Source: Rhea pennata | Lineage: Eukaryota; Chordata; Aves; Rheiformes; Rheidae | Assembly (NCBI RefSeq): GCF_028389875.1 | Contig: NC_084663.1 | Location: 15,266,666 to 15,330,665, forward strand | Length of the DNA: 64,000 bases | Reading direction: 5' to 3' | Part shown: piece after piece, positions 12,870 to 25,700 of the stretch | How positions within the stretch are numbered: the first letter of the stretch is position 1 | How the letters are laid out: each line of letters begins with the position of its first letter | The notes under the pieces: model-generated | What the model was told of the DNA's origin: nothing | The model's input: the letters and a program-made list of their open reading frames with translations, nothing else | Databases searched by the model: none | Made by a program: the position numbers and the translations under genes

Positions 12870-13498
12870 AACACAGAATCTGCAGATTCCACAAACTCTC
12901 CAGGCAACCAGTCCTCATGGTGAAGAAATTTTTCTCCATATCCAGTCTAAACTTCTCTTGTTTCAATACAATCCTGTTGTCCTTCTGGTACACATTTCTT
13001 AGAGCCTTCTCTTCTCCAGGCTAAACAAGTCCAGCCTTTCTTCACAGGGCTTGTGCTTCAGTCCTTTGGTCATATAGGACCTCCACTGAACTCATTCCGA
13101 TTGATCAACATCTCTTATATTGGAGGGCCCAAGACTGGATGCAGTATTTCAGATGAAGTCTAATCAATGCTATAAAAAGGGGAATAATCACTGCTTGATC
13201 TGCTGGCTGTGTTCCTGTTATTACAGCGCAGGTGGCTGTTCACCTTCTTTGCTGCCAGGGCACAGTGTTGGCTTATGTTCGCTTGCTGTTTGCAAAGACC
13301 TCCAGCTCAGCAAAGCTGCTCCCTAACCAATCAGTGCACAGCCTGTATCATTGCAGGGATTTCTTCCATCCCGTATGTGGGACTTTGCATATGTCCTTGT
13401 GGATTTTCAGAAGGTTCCTGCTGGCCCTTTTCTCTATGCTGCCTAAGACCTTCTGAATGGCAGCCCTGCCTCTGAGCATGCTGACCGGTTCTTCTTTG

Positions 13499-13541
13499 TC
13501 CCCTTCCTTCCTTCCCTTCTCCTCCCCCCCCCCCCGCCCCC
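13499..13541 (+). repeat. Polypyrimidine and poly-C tract inside CR1
   Basis: A C/T-only stretch leads into 12 C, one G and 5 C. It lies within the reverse transcriptase portion of the CR1 copy and is likely a later expansion. Confidence 0.85.
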
Positions 13542-13651
13542 AATTTGGTGTCATCTCCAAAGTTTATGACAGGGCACTCTGTTACTTCCTTCAGGTCATT
13601 GCTGAAGATAATAAACAGATCCCAGGATGGACCCTTGCAGCAGTCTGCTTG

Positions 13652-15093
13652 TTACTGGTCTCCAAGTATAGTATGACCCATTAACCAGTGAGTCCAATCA
13701 TATAGCCAGCTTTTTACTAGTCTGGTTGTCCAGCTATCCAGACTGCAACATCCCATCTTGAATACAAGACTATTTTGGGAGACTGTGTTGAAAACTTTGC
13801 TAATGTCAAGGTAAATGACATCTGCTTCTCTCCCCTCATACACAAATCCAGTCATTTTATCATAGAGGCTGGTCTGGTATGATTTTTCCATGGTAGAAAC
13901 CATACTGACTGTTCCCAGTCACCATGTTTTCTTTCCTGTGCCCAGAAATGTGGTCCAAAAAGTTTTACTCCATGACTTTTCAAAGTACTGAATTGAGATT
14001 GACCATGCCCCTTTTAAAGATGAGTGCAACATTTGCCTTTCTCCAGTTGTCAGGGACCTTCCGCAATCTCCATGACCTTTCAGAAAAGGTAGAGTGGTCT
14101 CACTAGGTCATTGGCCAGTTTTATCAACAACCTTGGATGCAGCCCATCTTATAGACTTGGATAGCTTGAATTCTCTCAAGTCATCCTTGACTTGACCTTC
14201 ATCTGTTGCTCGTAGTTCTCCTCCCTGAACACCGCTTTTCAGCACAGAGGCCCAAAAGACCTTGTCATTGAAAACTGAGGCAAAGAAGGTATTATATACC
14301 TCAGCTTTTTGTATGTCCACTGTCACTAAAATCCTACCTCATTCAGCAAAAGTCCCACAATTTCTTTGTTCAGCCTTCTCCTACTTATGCAGTGCTAGTA
14401 GCTCTTGTTTCCTTTGATATTCCTTGCACTCTGAGTTTTGGCTTTCCTAACACTATGCCTATATGCTGGGCAATGTTTCTAAATTCTTATTTTGCAGCCT
14501 ATCCTTTTCCTCCCCCTGTGTGTTGTACTATTGCATTGAAGCTCGGTCATGAGTTCCTGATTTACACAAGCTAGTTTCCTGATAAGCCTGCTTGACTCCC
14601 TAAGTATTGCACTTGGAGTTGGAGGATGTTGTGCTGCCAGTTGCCTGAATAAGATGAAGTTTGCTCTCTTGAAGTCCAAGATCTCTACTGTCTACTTGCC
14701 TTTCTCACTCCCCACAGGATCTCAAACTCCTCTATTGCATGGTCAGTATAACCAAAGTTGCTATTAATAATCACATCCACAACCAATTCTTCCTAGTCTG
14801 TGAGTATCAGATTACCTCCCATTCATAACCTATATAAAGAAGTTATACCTGACATCCTCTAGTGATCTCCTGCATTGCTTATATGCCACTATGTTGCCCT
14901 TCCAGTGGATATAAAGGAGGCTAAAATTGTGCAAAAGAACTGAGGAATCTATGATCCAGACACTTTCAAGAGTTGTTAAAGAAGACTTTGTCCACTTCTT
15001 CATCTTGATTGGTTGGCCTGTTAAAAATTCCCACCAAAATGTCATCCTTACTGGCCATGTAAAGGACTTTGCCTCTGTAGTCAGAGGCACCAT
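13652..15093 (-). pseudogene. CR1 ORF2 endonuclease and reverse transcriptase relic
   Basis: From the CR1 5' side, the first readable part is endonuclease-like (14830-15093, ending HWKGNIVAYKQCRRSLED). Next come a linker (MDFKRANFILFRQL, 14620-14679) and pre-polymerase sequence containing VYNTFFASVFNDK (14240-14300). The palm region at 13652-13903 carries DKMTGFVYEGREADVIYLD followed by ISKVFNTVSQN. In active CR1 the palm reads LDFSKAFDTVSHN; here the first aspartate is kept but the second is asparagine. Several stops and frame changes separate the pieces, so it cannot encode an active enzyme. Confidence 0.85.
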
Positions 15094-15165
15094 CCACTTT
15101 CCAGAGGACTACCTGAATCAGCAGGAGGTTCTGAATTCACTCTCTAATTAGAGTTGGTTATTAAG

Positions 15166-18100
15166 TCATAGCAGAAAAAGGCTTTTACTATGGTCTCATT
15201 CATATACTGGGCATACATATATAAACAGACTGACTCTTCCCTTGCCTATGCTTGCTTCACTCTATTTTCTGCAGTCTGAAGGCTACTGCTGAGCTGAATC
15301 TGTTAAGAGGCCTTGCTGCTCCATGGCCTAATCTTATTACAACAGAGGTAGCAAATGAACAAATTGCTCCCAAGCTTTTCACTCTACTTCTGAAAATGTT
15401 GGCCTTGGCACTGTAGAGAACAGATATGAGCAGCAGTGCATCGTGCTGTGCGTCTTCAGAGATCGTCACAGACTGATACACTTCCCATTCTCTCCATAAG
15501 TTTATAGGCACAGAGACAGTAACTGCTGCCAGTTAACTTACCAGTAAGTAAGCCTTGCTGGTGCCTCTGCCGAGGAACTAGAGATAAAAGATGCCTCCCC
15601 TGGCAGGGACCATGAATCAGAATTGGTCTTGACTCATACCTTGTCTGCAGTGGGAGCAGCATTTCCACTAAGACTGTGCCTCTTGACAGTACAAGAACTA
15701 GGTAGCAGAGTGGCCACACCTAATGGAGGAACACCATCAGTTCACAGAGAGGGAACATGGTTCATAAATCCTTCAAGACCATTCAGGCTTCTGTCTTTTC
15801 CTAAGCCTCCAGCTACAGAGCTTTCTTTTTTCTGTGAAGGAGCCATCAGAGCCAGTGAGTTTTCTGGCACTAGAACAACAACATCCTCAGTCTTCTGCTC
15901 CAGAGGACCCAGTGTCAGTTTTTGTCCTGAAGAATTCATGCAATCCATAGGGACTCCCACTGCAACCTATAGATCCTAAGCCACTAGTGATGTTGATAGA
16001 CCCCTCTGCAGCAGGTGGCTGAAGTGCATGCTGTGCATTAGAGGGGTCCAAGGCATCTTCATGCAGTGCTCACGGAACAACTCATGAGCCACTGAGTAAT
16101 GGAGCTATGACCAGTTTGGAATGGATGGTGTTGCAGGCCAAAATAACATCTTTCCTCCCCATGCAGTAGCTGCCAGTGAGCCAGCAATTTGACAGCAGCA
16201 ATTTTTTGCCCAATAGTTCACTCTAGAAAGTAAATGTGTAGTGCAGACATGCCCAGAGAATAACATGTGTTTAGATGTATTGTTTTTTTTTCCCGTAATA
16301 CTGAGAGATTTGACATTGCCTGAAACCTACTTTGAACTGCAGGTCATATGTTCCACATGTTTTATAATAGACGTGTAATCAATCTGTGCATGTTATTTTT
16401 ACTGATCTGGTACTAAAGAGAGAAGTGTTAATGTACAGTTGGACAGCCAACTTCTGAAAGAAAATTCTGTGTTGTTGGTGATAATAAAGATAAGGTCTAC
16501 ACCTGAACTAGTTTTAAGTATTCCTTTATAACAGGACATTACGCAAATGCAGCTGTGAAAATGTTTAGCTTCCTCTGTGAATGCATGAAGACCCCAAATA
16601 CCTTGAAGCTATTGTATGACTGCCTAGTCAAGCTAGAAGTCTACAGCTCGTAGTTTCTTAACTCAAATGACTCTAGAAAAATGCAAACTCAAACTAATTA
16701 AATAGGCAGCTGTAGCCTTGCACAAGTTGCAGTAACATATTGCCCTTTGCTGTTTCCAGGCATTTGAGGAGGAATACAGTGTTGCCCATGTGCACAGACT
16801 GAAATTAAAAAACCATTCAGTTTCCAGATTTTTACATATATAACCATGCGCAAAGAAAATATGATTGGGGACTTCAGAGCTAAAAGAAGGATTAGGGAGA
16901 AAAATAAAGGGAGTGCAGAAGGAGAGAGGAAGTCCAGGAAAATATTTAGATTTATTCCAGATATTTAGTATGTGCTAAAGTACCTGCCAGCTGAGAATGT
17001 GTTGTCAGAGATTACCTTCATATCTCCTCAGAGAATCTCCATTCTCTTGGCTTTGGAAGAACAGATGCAGCAAAATCCAACTGTTGATGGCCGAATGCTG
17101 CTTTTGCCACAAGTCTGAGAAGAACAGTTAAAAGTTTGAGCATCTTTAAAGGAACTTGAGAGAGCAGAAAATCATCATTTGGCAGACTCTATCTCAGTTT
17201 ACAATATCTGATGGATGAGAGGTACACGTGGAGAGACAGGAATTACCCTGATAAACATCAGTAATTTGCGAGAAATCTTTGTGGAGTGATTGTAGAAATC
17301 TGCAACTGTCCAGAAGTAACGAGATACATATATAGAATTATTCATTTACTTACTCCTGAGATAAATTACACACAGGAATTCAATAGAGATGCTATTGCCA
17401 TAATAATCAACAAATACAACGGGCTGCAGGTTAAATGACTGTGTATGCTGTTTCTACCAGGTGAGGGGGTAGAAGAAGTTTCTTCTTGTAGTTAAGGTGT
17501 CATTTTCACAGTCTGCAAATCTAATGTTACATTATAGATATCTATGACTCAGACCCCCTTGCACACTACGTAGCAAGTTTAAGTGAAATGTTTGCTAATG
17601 TTTCACTTTCACATTGTTATTTTTTCTTTTATCTGAGGTAGTGTGTCACTCAGATGTCATGTGTCTGTGATTAAGGGGATCTTTGGTCACCACATCTGTT
17701 GACAGCAGAATTAACTGCCTTTGCAATTGTGTAATAGTGCAATTTTATTTCCACTTCTGATTTACTGGAAGTAGGATTAGGGGATCAGCATTAGAAACAA
17801 GCACCTCGCAAACAACATACTCTGAGAAGCTGCCACAGTTTTCTCTGTGTAAAATCATATTCTGAGAAGGATCTTTAGATTTCACAGAGCGCCAGTTATA
17901 AACTATAGCATCTCAGGGTATTTGAGGGCTTTATAACTGTTGCCGCAGTTGACACCATTGTTCTTTTTATATGTAGGTAAGTATGAATGCAGCTGGCAGG
18001 AGTTATTTAGAATATAGAATTTAATGAAGTGATCAAATTAGAGTAATCATTGTACCTTCACAGATAGCACTGTTCATGTGAAAAACAATCAAGAATGAAA

Positions 18101-18420
18101 ACTCAAAGTCAGCAGAAGCAAGAAGGATGGAATTCATCCAACTGTAGCAGTTTTGCAGGCTACCCCCACATGATTAAACCCATTTTAATCCTTTCTTGCA
18201 ATTCGACACAGCTGGAGCAAGCCTATACAACTCTTACATGACATTCAGGAAACCTTTTCCCCAGCTCGGAGGATATATATACAGAATTGTTTGAAACAAT
18301 TAATGTAGGCCTCAGTAGTCCTAGATCTCTAAAAGAGTATAGAGGCTGGTAGCTACATGCAATTGGCTGAGGGAAGGGGCTTGAATTCCATTCTGCAGTC
18401 TCAGCCTATTCCCCAGGTTA
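15166..18420. other. Unique DNA, no gene recognised
   Basis: No repeat is recognised beyond the CR1 border at about 15165. A 118-codon plus frame and an overlapping 72-codon minus frame (15623-15979) are open on opposite strands and show no family signature. The rest, including 16-18.4 kb, is AT-rich with no candidate. Confidence 0.55.
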
Positions 18421-18442
18421 CACACACACACACACACACACG
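18421..18442 (+). repeat. (CA)n microsatellite
   Basis: Ten uninterrupted CA units are followed by a CG-interrupted unit. Confidence 0.95.
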
Positions 18443-19059
18443 CATGGCAATCACAGCACTGAAACTCATCCTAAAGTAGGAGCACTACTCTGCAGACATC
18501 AGGCTGCCAGGTTTCCTCCTTTACCATGCTTTCAGAGAGATGGACAGGCAACCACTTTTCAAGTTGCCTTCACTTGGCAGCATAAACAAAAATCTCAGCT
18601 CTGATAATCTTTGGCTCTAGTTCTAAGCTGGTTACTACAGTTTCTAATTTAAGTGAACCAACTGCTGATAGGCAGAGTTAACCCTCATGGCCATGCTTGC
18701 AGAGATAGACTGGGCTGTGCATCCTTCAGAGGGAGTTCAATACAGACATTTTAATAATAATTTCTTATGTGTCCCACTGACACTAAAAGGCAGAGTGTTT
18801 GTTAAACAAAAAACTAGGGTTTTGGGAACTTATTCTCACCTTTGGGAAGGTTACTCTCACATGGGGAATCGGTTCTCGAACAGGATAGTTGCTTGCTGTC
18901 AACAGGAGTCTCTGCTGCAAGGGTCCTACAAGACCTCTGTTGCAAGTTGGCCTGTGCCCCCTGTGACCACTCTGGCTCATGCATAATCCACCACTACTGA
19001 TTATCCTACGTACTGTAATGAGCAGACGTTACAGGCTGCAATTAGCAATGGGCTGCAGT
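18443..19059. other. Unique DNA
   Basis: No confident feature is seen. A 99-codon plus frame (18687-18986) and a 65-codon minus frame overlap it; neither has a recognisable domain. Confidence 0.5.
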
Positions 19060-19775
19060 GCTGGCTTGTGTTGAGGCCGTGACCTGCCATGTGCCAGATG
19101 AAAATGGTTCCAGGCCATCCTGAGGCAAATGAAAACAACAAGGAAAAAACACACTGTGTGCCAAAAATGAACTGTAGTGTGCCAAAACTGTATCTAGGCA
19201 GAGAAGCACATGGTCCCCTTGTTCTGCGTGTGTAAGATAGAACCTGGCAACCACGAGGACTGGAGATGCCCTGTTGAGGAAAGGGGGAAACACCACACCA
19301 AAGGGGAATGGCCACCCAGAGGGGACTGCAGCTGATGAGTAACCCACACTGGAGCAAGGACACCCGTGAGGGACTGTGGCCTGAGTGTGACCCATACCTG
19401 AGTGAGGACACTAAGGAATAGAGCAGCAGAAACTATTATGTACAGAGAGGCAGATAGTGTTGCAGAGGGTGTCAGGAATCATTAAGCAGAGCATGGTAGA
19501 AACTGCTACAGGTAGGGCTGCAGAAAATCATTACACATGCCACTTTGACCACCGATGTTGCCCATCACCTCACCAGAGGAATTTTGGTGGGCAGAATGTA
19601 ACTGTGGCAGTAATAAGGAACACTGAGACTGGGAAAGAGAGAGGATATCTATTTATGTAAGTGTTTGTCTAATCTTCAATATCTGAATCAGTGATCTGAG
19701 GTTTGCATTGGCTGTCAATAAAGTAATTCAAGTAAAATTTCCTGACTAGACTGCTTTACCTATTACAGTTACATA
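19060..19775 (+). mobile_element. Degenerate ERV-L-type LTR-related fragment
   Basis: The layout resembles the 3' part and LTR region of a common avian ERV-L-like family. The recognisable pieces, in order, are 'cccacactggagcaaggaca' (19347-19366), 'gtgagggactgtggcctg' (19369-19386), and later 'tggctgtcaataaagtaatt' (19710-19729). The last suggests the AATAAA-bearing 3' part. There are many substitutions and no intact frame, so this is an old non-coding remnant. I judged this from memory of the family, not by alignment. The borders, particularly the left one, are uncertain, and a non-retroviral repeat is possible. Confidence 0.4.
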
Positions 19776-22700
19776 TAAAGCATGTCTAAAATATCTTAGC
19801 TATGTACAAAAGACCATTCTGCATGATTATTTCTACCTCTGCGGGAACAGTTTGTACTGAGTATTTACAAATGTCTTATCTAGGTACCATTTGATCTCTT
19901 CTGCAACAAAACTGCATGGGAATCTCTGGGACACTCCACCAGAGTGTTAAGCAGCACATTTAAGCATGCAAAGTGGACTCAGTATAGCAAGAGCTACCTG
20001 GGGCAAACTGGAGAGCAATCCCAAATTCCCTTCTGGAGATCTCCTGTGGCAATCAGTCGAATACTGAATTGTGAAGGTGGTGAGGAGTTCCGCCAGTCAC
20101 CTAGTTTCAAGTCAGTCCTTTTTCTCAAAGCAGCCTCATTAGCTCATCTGTGCTGGTGAAAGCGAGGGAGTTTCTGGACCATCCACAGAATTAATGACTT
20201 AACATGCAATGGGTGTGCATACAGGCACAGCCTTGATACTCAGCTATACCACAATTATAACCATGAGACAAACCTAAGTTTCATAGTGACAAATCTGAGA
20301 GCTCCTCCCACACCAAGATATTTTCTTGGTCTTCAGATCTGAAAATCTCTATGCAGTTGTTTGGAGTCCTTGAATAACTCTTGTTAGGTTTTATTCAAAT
20401 TAAATTTGGATTGCAGCACTTTCCAGGAAAAACTGTAATATTGTCCAAAACAATCTGTCAGTGTTGCGGATGAACTTTTATTTATCCAAACTTATAGCTT
20501 TGCTCATCAAAGCAGTTAGGACTAACAGGGAAAAAAATGTGGCCTCACAAAACCAGACACTTGGGATTACTCACTGGGCTGAGTTCTTTTGCAAAAGTGA
20601 AGCAGAGGAAGGCAAATTTTGACTCTCTCTTTTTCAGCTCTCCAGTTCCCCAGAGAGGTTTTCTCTTTCTTCAATGCTATTTTCTCCCCATTGCTCCTGA
20701 AGAATTGTCCAGGCCTGCCCTAGAGATGGCACACTGGAAGTTTGGCTGCTGATGTATATTTTTTAAACATAGCAGACTTTGAGAAGTCTAGTGAATTTGT
20801 CAAGAATTGCTTCAGGGGGATGTTTTGTTACAAACACTACATTTAACAGTTTCCCTTCTCCTGAATAAGGAGAAAAAGCTTGCCCCAGGGCCAAACATCT
20901 AGGAGAGCATCCGCAGGCACTTTGAATTATGTTTTGCCTGTTCAAATAGCTCTCAAACTGGTGAAGGAGGCTTAGTTGGCCTGAAAATGTGGCAGAGGAT
21001 GGTATGATGAGGAAAGGAGGCAAACACCATCAGAAACCACAGAGCTGCATTAGCCCGAGCAGTTTCTCAAAGGGTGTCTTTTCAGTCAGTATGGATTAAG
21101 TAATATGACATCTTGTCTGGCTCTCAAGCTGAAGAGAAAGAAAAAAAAGGGGAACTGTATCACTGAGAAGTGAGTTTTGAAATAGTAGAAAGAAGTATGT
21201 GATTACAGCCTGAGGTCAGGGCTCTGTGACTGGGACTTTTGAGTTTTTTCACTTCAGGTTTAAGTTTCTCCAGTCAAAGACCCATAACTCTGTGCCTATG
21301 TATATATATATGAATAGTGCCCAGCTGAGTGAGGCTTCACTCCCAACTGAGCATTGCTGAAATACAAATGAATAAATAATAATAATCACCAGTTTAATAG
21401 CTGTCTGTGAGAATGGAGTACAGCACTGTTTAATTTTGACCAGCAATAACCCTGAGCAAATTAGTACCATCTGGTTTCAGCTCAGAGCTTTCTTGATCAG
21501 CATAAAATAACACAGATGCAAAAGTTTCTGAAAATAAGTTACCCCCCCCCCCAGATTGTCAGACTAGCATCATATGTCAATTTTTCTTCCAGCAGTGTCC
21601 CTAAGACTGTGCCTGCCGTTACTCAGAAATGGCAGGGTCTGGATCTCAGGCCTGAAAAGTTCTCACCCACAGCTTTGGGGTTCCAGCAGTAAAAGAACGT
21701 GAATTTTGTCCTGCTATTAAATAATGTTCATCCTTGCTAACCTTTTGTGATTAATGGCTCCATCTGAATTTAATCCTGCCAAGCTCTTTGCATCCATATG
21801 AAATGTAGTTATAATATATCTTAAGGACCTGTCAGGGAAAGAGCTACAGCTTTTTTATACAGGATTAACTCTCCAAGGAAGTGGGATGAAATGGAACAAC
21901 CTCAAAGCTTACTACAGGAAAAAAGCATTTGAGAGAGTTCAGTGGGAGACTGATCCCAGAAGGGCCCAGGGCCCTGGAACAAACAAAGAGACTTTGTGTC
22001 TGTCCCAGGGCGGTCACTGCTGGGGGGTGACAGGCTTTTGGAAATGCACCAGGAGCTAGAACAATGAAATGTCTTGGAAGAAACCAATTTCTTATTTTTT
22101 CCAATATAGCAGTACCCTCTTTCTTGCTCATGTTTACAGCTGGATATGAGACAGGGCCAATCCATGCTGCAGTGTCACAGAAATTATGGTGGCAGTGTTG
22201 TGCTGGGACACAAGCTTGTGCTCAACGAACTGGCCTCCATACAGGCAGCATGGAGCTCGTCGTAGGCTTGTAGACTCATCTGTCCTGATAAGAGGCAGGG
22301 TCACAAAAAGGGCTTTGGAGAGAGTGGCCAGGCACCCTGCTGACTTGGTGGCGTTTCTCAGCTGCTTGCTAGGATGCCAGTGAGCAGTATTGCATCCTCT
22401 CGTGGAGCCCCAGGAAATCGCAGTCAGTTTTGAGAGCTCATAAAGACTATGCCCAACTACCAGAGACTTCTTAGAGCTTTCAGTCTGAAACCAGTGAACA
22501 CTTACTGCCTCTCCTTTACAATAACTCACTGTTTCTCAACACTCCCTTGCTGTTCATGTTTCACCTGCTTAGGTACTTTGAGAGTAAAATGGGGGTATAT
22601 CTTTTTAATGTATGAACTTGCACAAGAGAAAGCCCCAGTCTTGTTTCCTGGCTCTCTCAGATCTGCAGTCTTTAAGCCAAGCATGTTCCTCCTGTCAGCT

Positions 22701-25700
22701 GGAGAACAGAGTCGTGTGCTGCCTTTTCCCCACGTGCACTTCTAGAGCCCAGAAGCCATGACCAAGTCCACTGGGCCACACGGCTGTGGAGTTCCTGGTC
22801 ACAAACGGCCTTTGTCATTTTGCCATTCGTATTAACCAAAACAAGATAAAGTGATGAATTTGCTGCATGTTCCAGTAGGGAACAGAAAAAGGATTTTGTG
22901 AGGAAAATAATATTCTCTGCTTTGCTGAGCTGTTCAGACACAGCAGGCTATGATCAAAGAGGGAGATACAAACTCCTGACTGCAGAATAAATATTATCCA
23001 AATAGAGATTTTTCTATCTATAGTCCAATGTTAGTTTTTCTCCACTGTCTACACACAGACAACTTTTAAGTGGGAGTGAAGATTTGTCTCCAGGTGATAT
23101 GTTAGAAAAATATAAAATATGTCTATTTATCTTAATTTAATGCTGTTTCCTTGTCAGGGTTCCCTTCCATTTAAAGCACAGGCACATGATTTAGCCACAG
23201 CAAGTTTTTCATTGCCTCTTGTTATTCAAACAAATCCTCCATGCTGAGTTCAGCACATCAGCGGGAATCCAACTGGCTTTCATTGCATGTCCTGAGAGAT
23301 GCCCTTTCAAAGTCTGCTCTCTCAAAGCCTCGACGAACTTTTGATTCAGCATTTTATTGTCTCAGCATCCTAAACACTAAAGTCAGACTTAATCTTGGCA
23401 CATCTGACTGTCAGAATCTTTCAGGATCTGACAGTCTGATCCTTGGGACTGTGTAAATGGGGAAGAGCTTCAAAAATTGAGGTGGCAGGAGAAGCAGCAG
23501 CAGCAGCAATTTGACAGATGATGTGAGCAAAGCCATTGCTTGGAATTGCAGAGATACAAAGATCTCTTCCATGGAAAGGAAGGTGCTTATCTCAAAGTAA
23601 TAGAATGCTGAATGTGAAACCTGCAGATGCAGCAATTACTAGGCTCATTTTTGTATGGGTGTTTAGACTACCTTGACTCAATCCTGGAATGAAGTTGCCT
23701 GTAATCTATGAAACATAATGTGTCACACTGTCTACACTGCTCTTCACTAAAGAGATTGTTACATGTTTCTTGCTTCAGAGAGCTTGCTATCTAAGAAAGT
23801 ATGACTACAGTGAAGGCTTTCCTGACACTGAAGCTACATTTATTCTAGGAAATAGAATACTCTTCTGGGTCCCTCAAGCCCCTGGCATGGTTCACCTTGT
23901 GTCCATATAGCTGAACCTGCTTACCTCCAAAATAGATAGTTGCACCCAAATAGCCTGTAAGATTGAGTCCTGGCTCTATGCTCACCCTGACTCAGGGCAG
24001 GACGTTGTGCTAGGTGACCTAGCTCCCATGCCCTGGCCCTCTCTGACAATTTAGTGGCTAATTATGAACCAGTGTTATGGCAGAGGTTCTGGCCCCATTT
24101 GCTTACTACTGTAGACCAAGCCTGAGATATCACCTAGGCAAGCTTGGGCTAGCTGGAAGTGAGCTGGCTTGGAGAGCAGGGTGGCTGCAGAGCAGGCTGC
24201 CACCCTGCCGCCTGCTCTACTGTGCACAGGCCATGGTGCAGGCACATGCTGGCCCAATGGGCTGAATAGCTAAGGGAAAAACTAGCTCAGGATCATCAGT
24301 GCTGCCCTTAAATTACAGCAGGGACTGCAAAGGGCTATTTCCTGACATAAATACGTGTTCAAGGGCACAAGGCAAATAATTTATGGAAGGAGTGTTTTTC
24401 AGGAAGGAAAAGGAAGGATGTGGATGTTTGAACATTTTCATGATAAAGGAGGAATCTTCCTGAAACAACCTGTCAGGTTTTTCCAGGCACTTAGGGCAAC
24501 ATGAGAGGAAACGTGTTCATTAGGGCATGATAAAGGCAAGACGGGACTGCTGGAGGCCCAGCTGAAATGATTGAACCGCCAGACTTCTTCAACTGGGGAT
24601 GGGGTAGGCATCACCAGAGCAGCAACAAGCTCCAGCAGTCTGCAGGAAGGACAGGAAACCAGGGAGGAGAAAAGAGGCAATGTCAGGTTTCAAGAAAGGT
24701 GAAAGGGAAGAGGAGATTAAAGCTGATTACTAAATCATCCTCTCTGCCATCACAGCTTTATGATGCTTCTTCCGCTTATCTCTGAGCCAAGTTCCCCCTT
24801 CCTCCCTCCCTTTCCTGCCCCACATTTTTCACATTTTTTACTTGTTTTCTTCTTTCCCTTTATCCTGCCCCTATCCAGTCCATGGGCACTCTCTCTGCAT
24901 GTGTTTATCTGTAGTTGTTTACCAAATGCAGCAGGCAGGGGCAGCTCAGGGATGTGTTCAGGAGACTGAGGTCTCCCCCAGCAGAACTTTATAATCCTTG
25001 CTAACATCTCTTTGAGCCTTATTTCACTGTTAGGCTAACTGTGACCAATGCACCTGCCAGCACCAGTGCCCTGGAGCAGGAGGGACACGTAGGACAGGAA
25101 GAACACTACGCCTGCCCAGCAGCCCCCAGTCAGGATTTCCAAAGCTACCCATGAGCTTGCACAGGCAGACATGTGGCACCTTGCTGAGTGCAAAAAGCAG
25201 CACATAGGAGAAAGTTGCAAGATCTTGACCTTGGATGTCCTTGTCATTTGTGAGGCAAATGGTGAGAATTTATTGTATAACCATGTGCTTCAGCCCTCCA
25301 GGGAATTTGAAGAGAGCAGATTTTTTTGAAATGCCACAAACCAGAAAGCATTAGAGTCACCACTGGTGTCAGGACAAATAATAAAAAAAAAAAACAGTAT
25401 TGGGTGTTTTGCTAAGCACTTCCGTCAGTAACATTCACCCTTGCTGAGTCTCCATAGCAGCTACATCCACCCAGCATCCCTGCTCTCCTAGTTTCTCAGG
25501 CAGACCTTGCTCATTGTAGAGGTACATGTGCAGAAACCTGCCAGGAGGGTCTTTGCCCCCTTTTGCAAACACAGCCTTCAGTGAAGCTGTGATAATGACC
25601 ATCTACGGTGTGCAGGAGCTGTGATTAGCACTCAAAACAGGCAGGGCCTCAAACGAGGGAAGGAAAGTTCCAGGGTTGAGAAGGGCCTGAGAAAGAACAT

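Larger units (their letters stand above)
12870..15165 (-). mobile_element. CR1 LINE, long degenerate copy
   Basis: On the minus strand this copy runs from part of the endonuclease (about 15090) through the linker and reverse transcriptase to a decayed 3' end near 12880. The 3' end is poorly preserved, so that border is approximate. A C-rich insertion or expansion interrupts it at about 13500-13541. Length is about 2.3 kb, about half of a full CR1; ORF1 and the 5' UTR are absent. The many stops and its divergence from the 11.4-12.2 kb copy suggest a different, older subfamily. Confidence 0.88.

Noticed and set aside
15623..15979. 118-codon plus frame
   Set aside because: The antisense strand is also open, composition is not coding-like, and no domain is visible.
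22134..22529. 131-codon minus frame
   Set aside because: Overlaps open plus frames and shows no recognisable domain or splice context.
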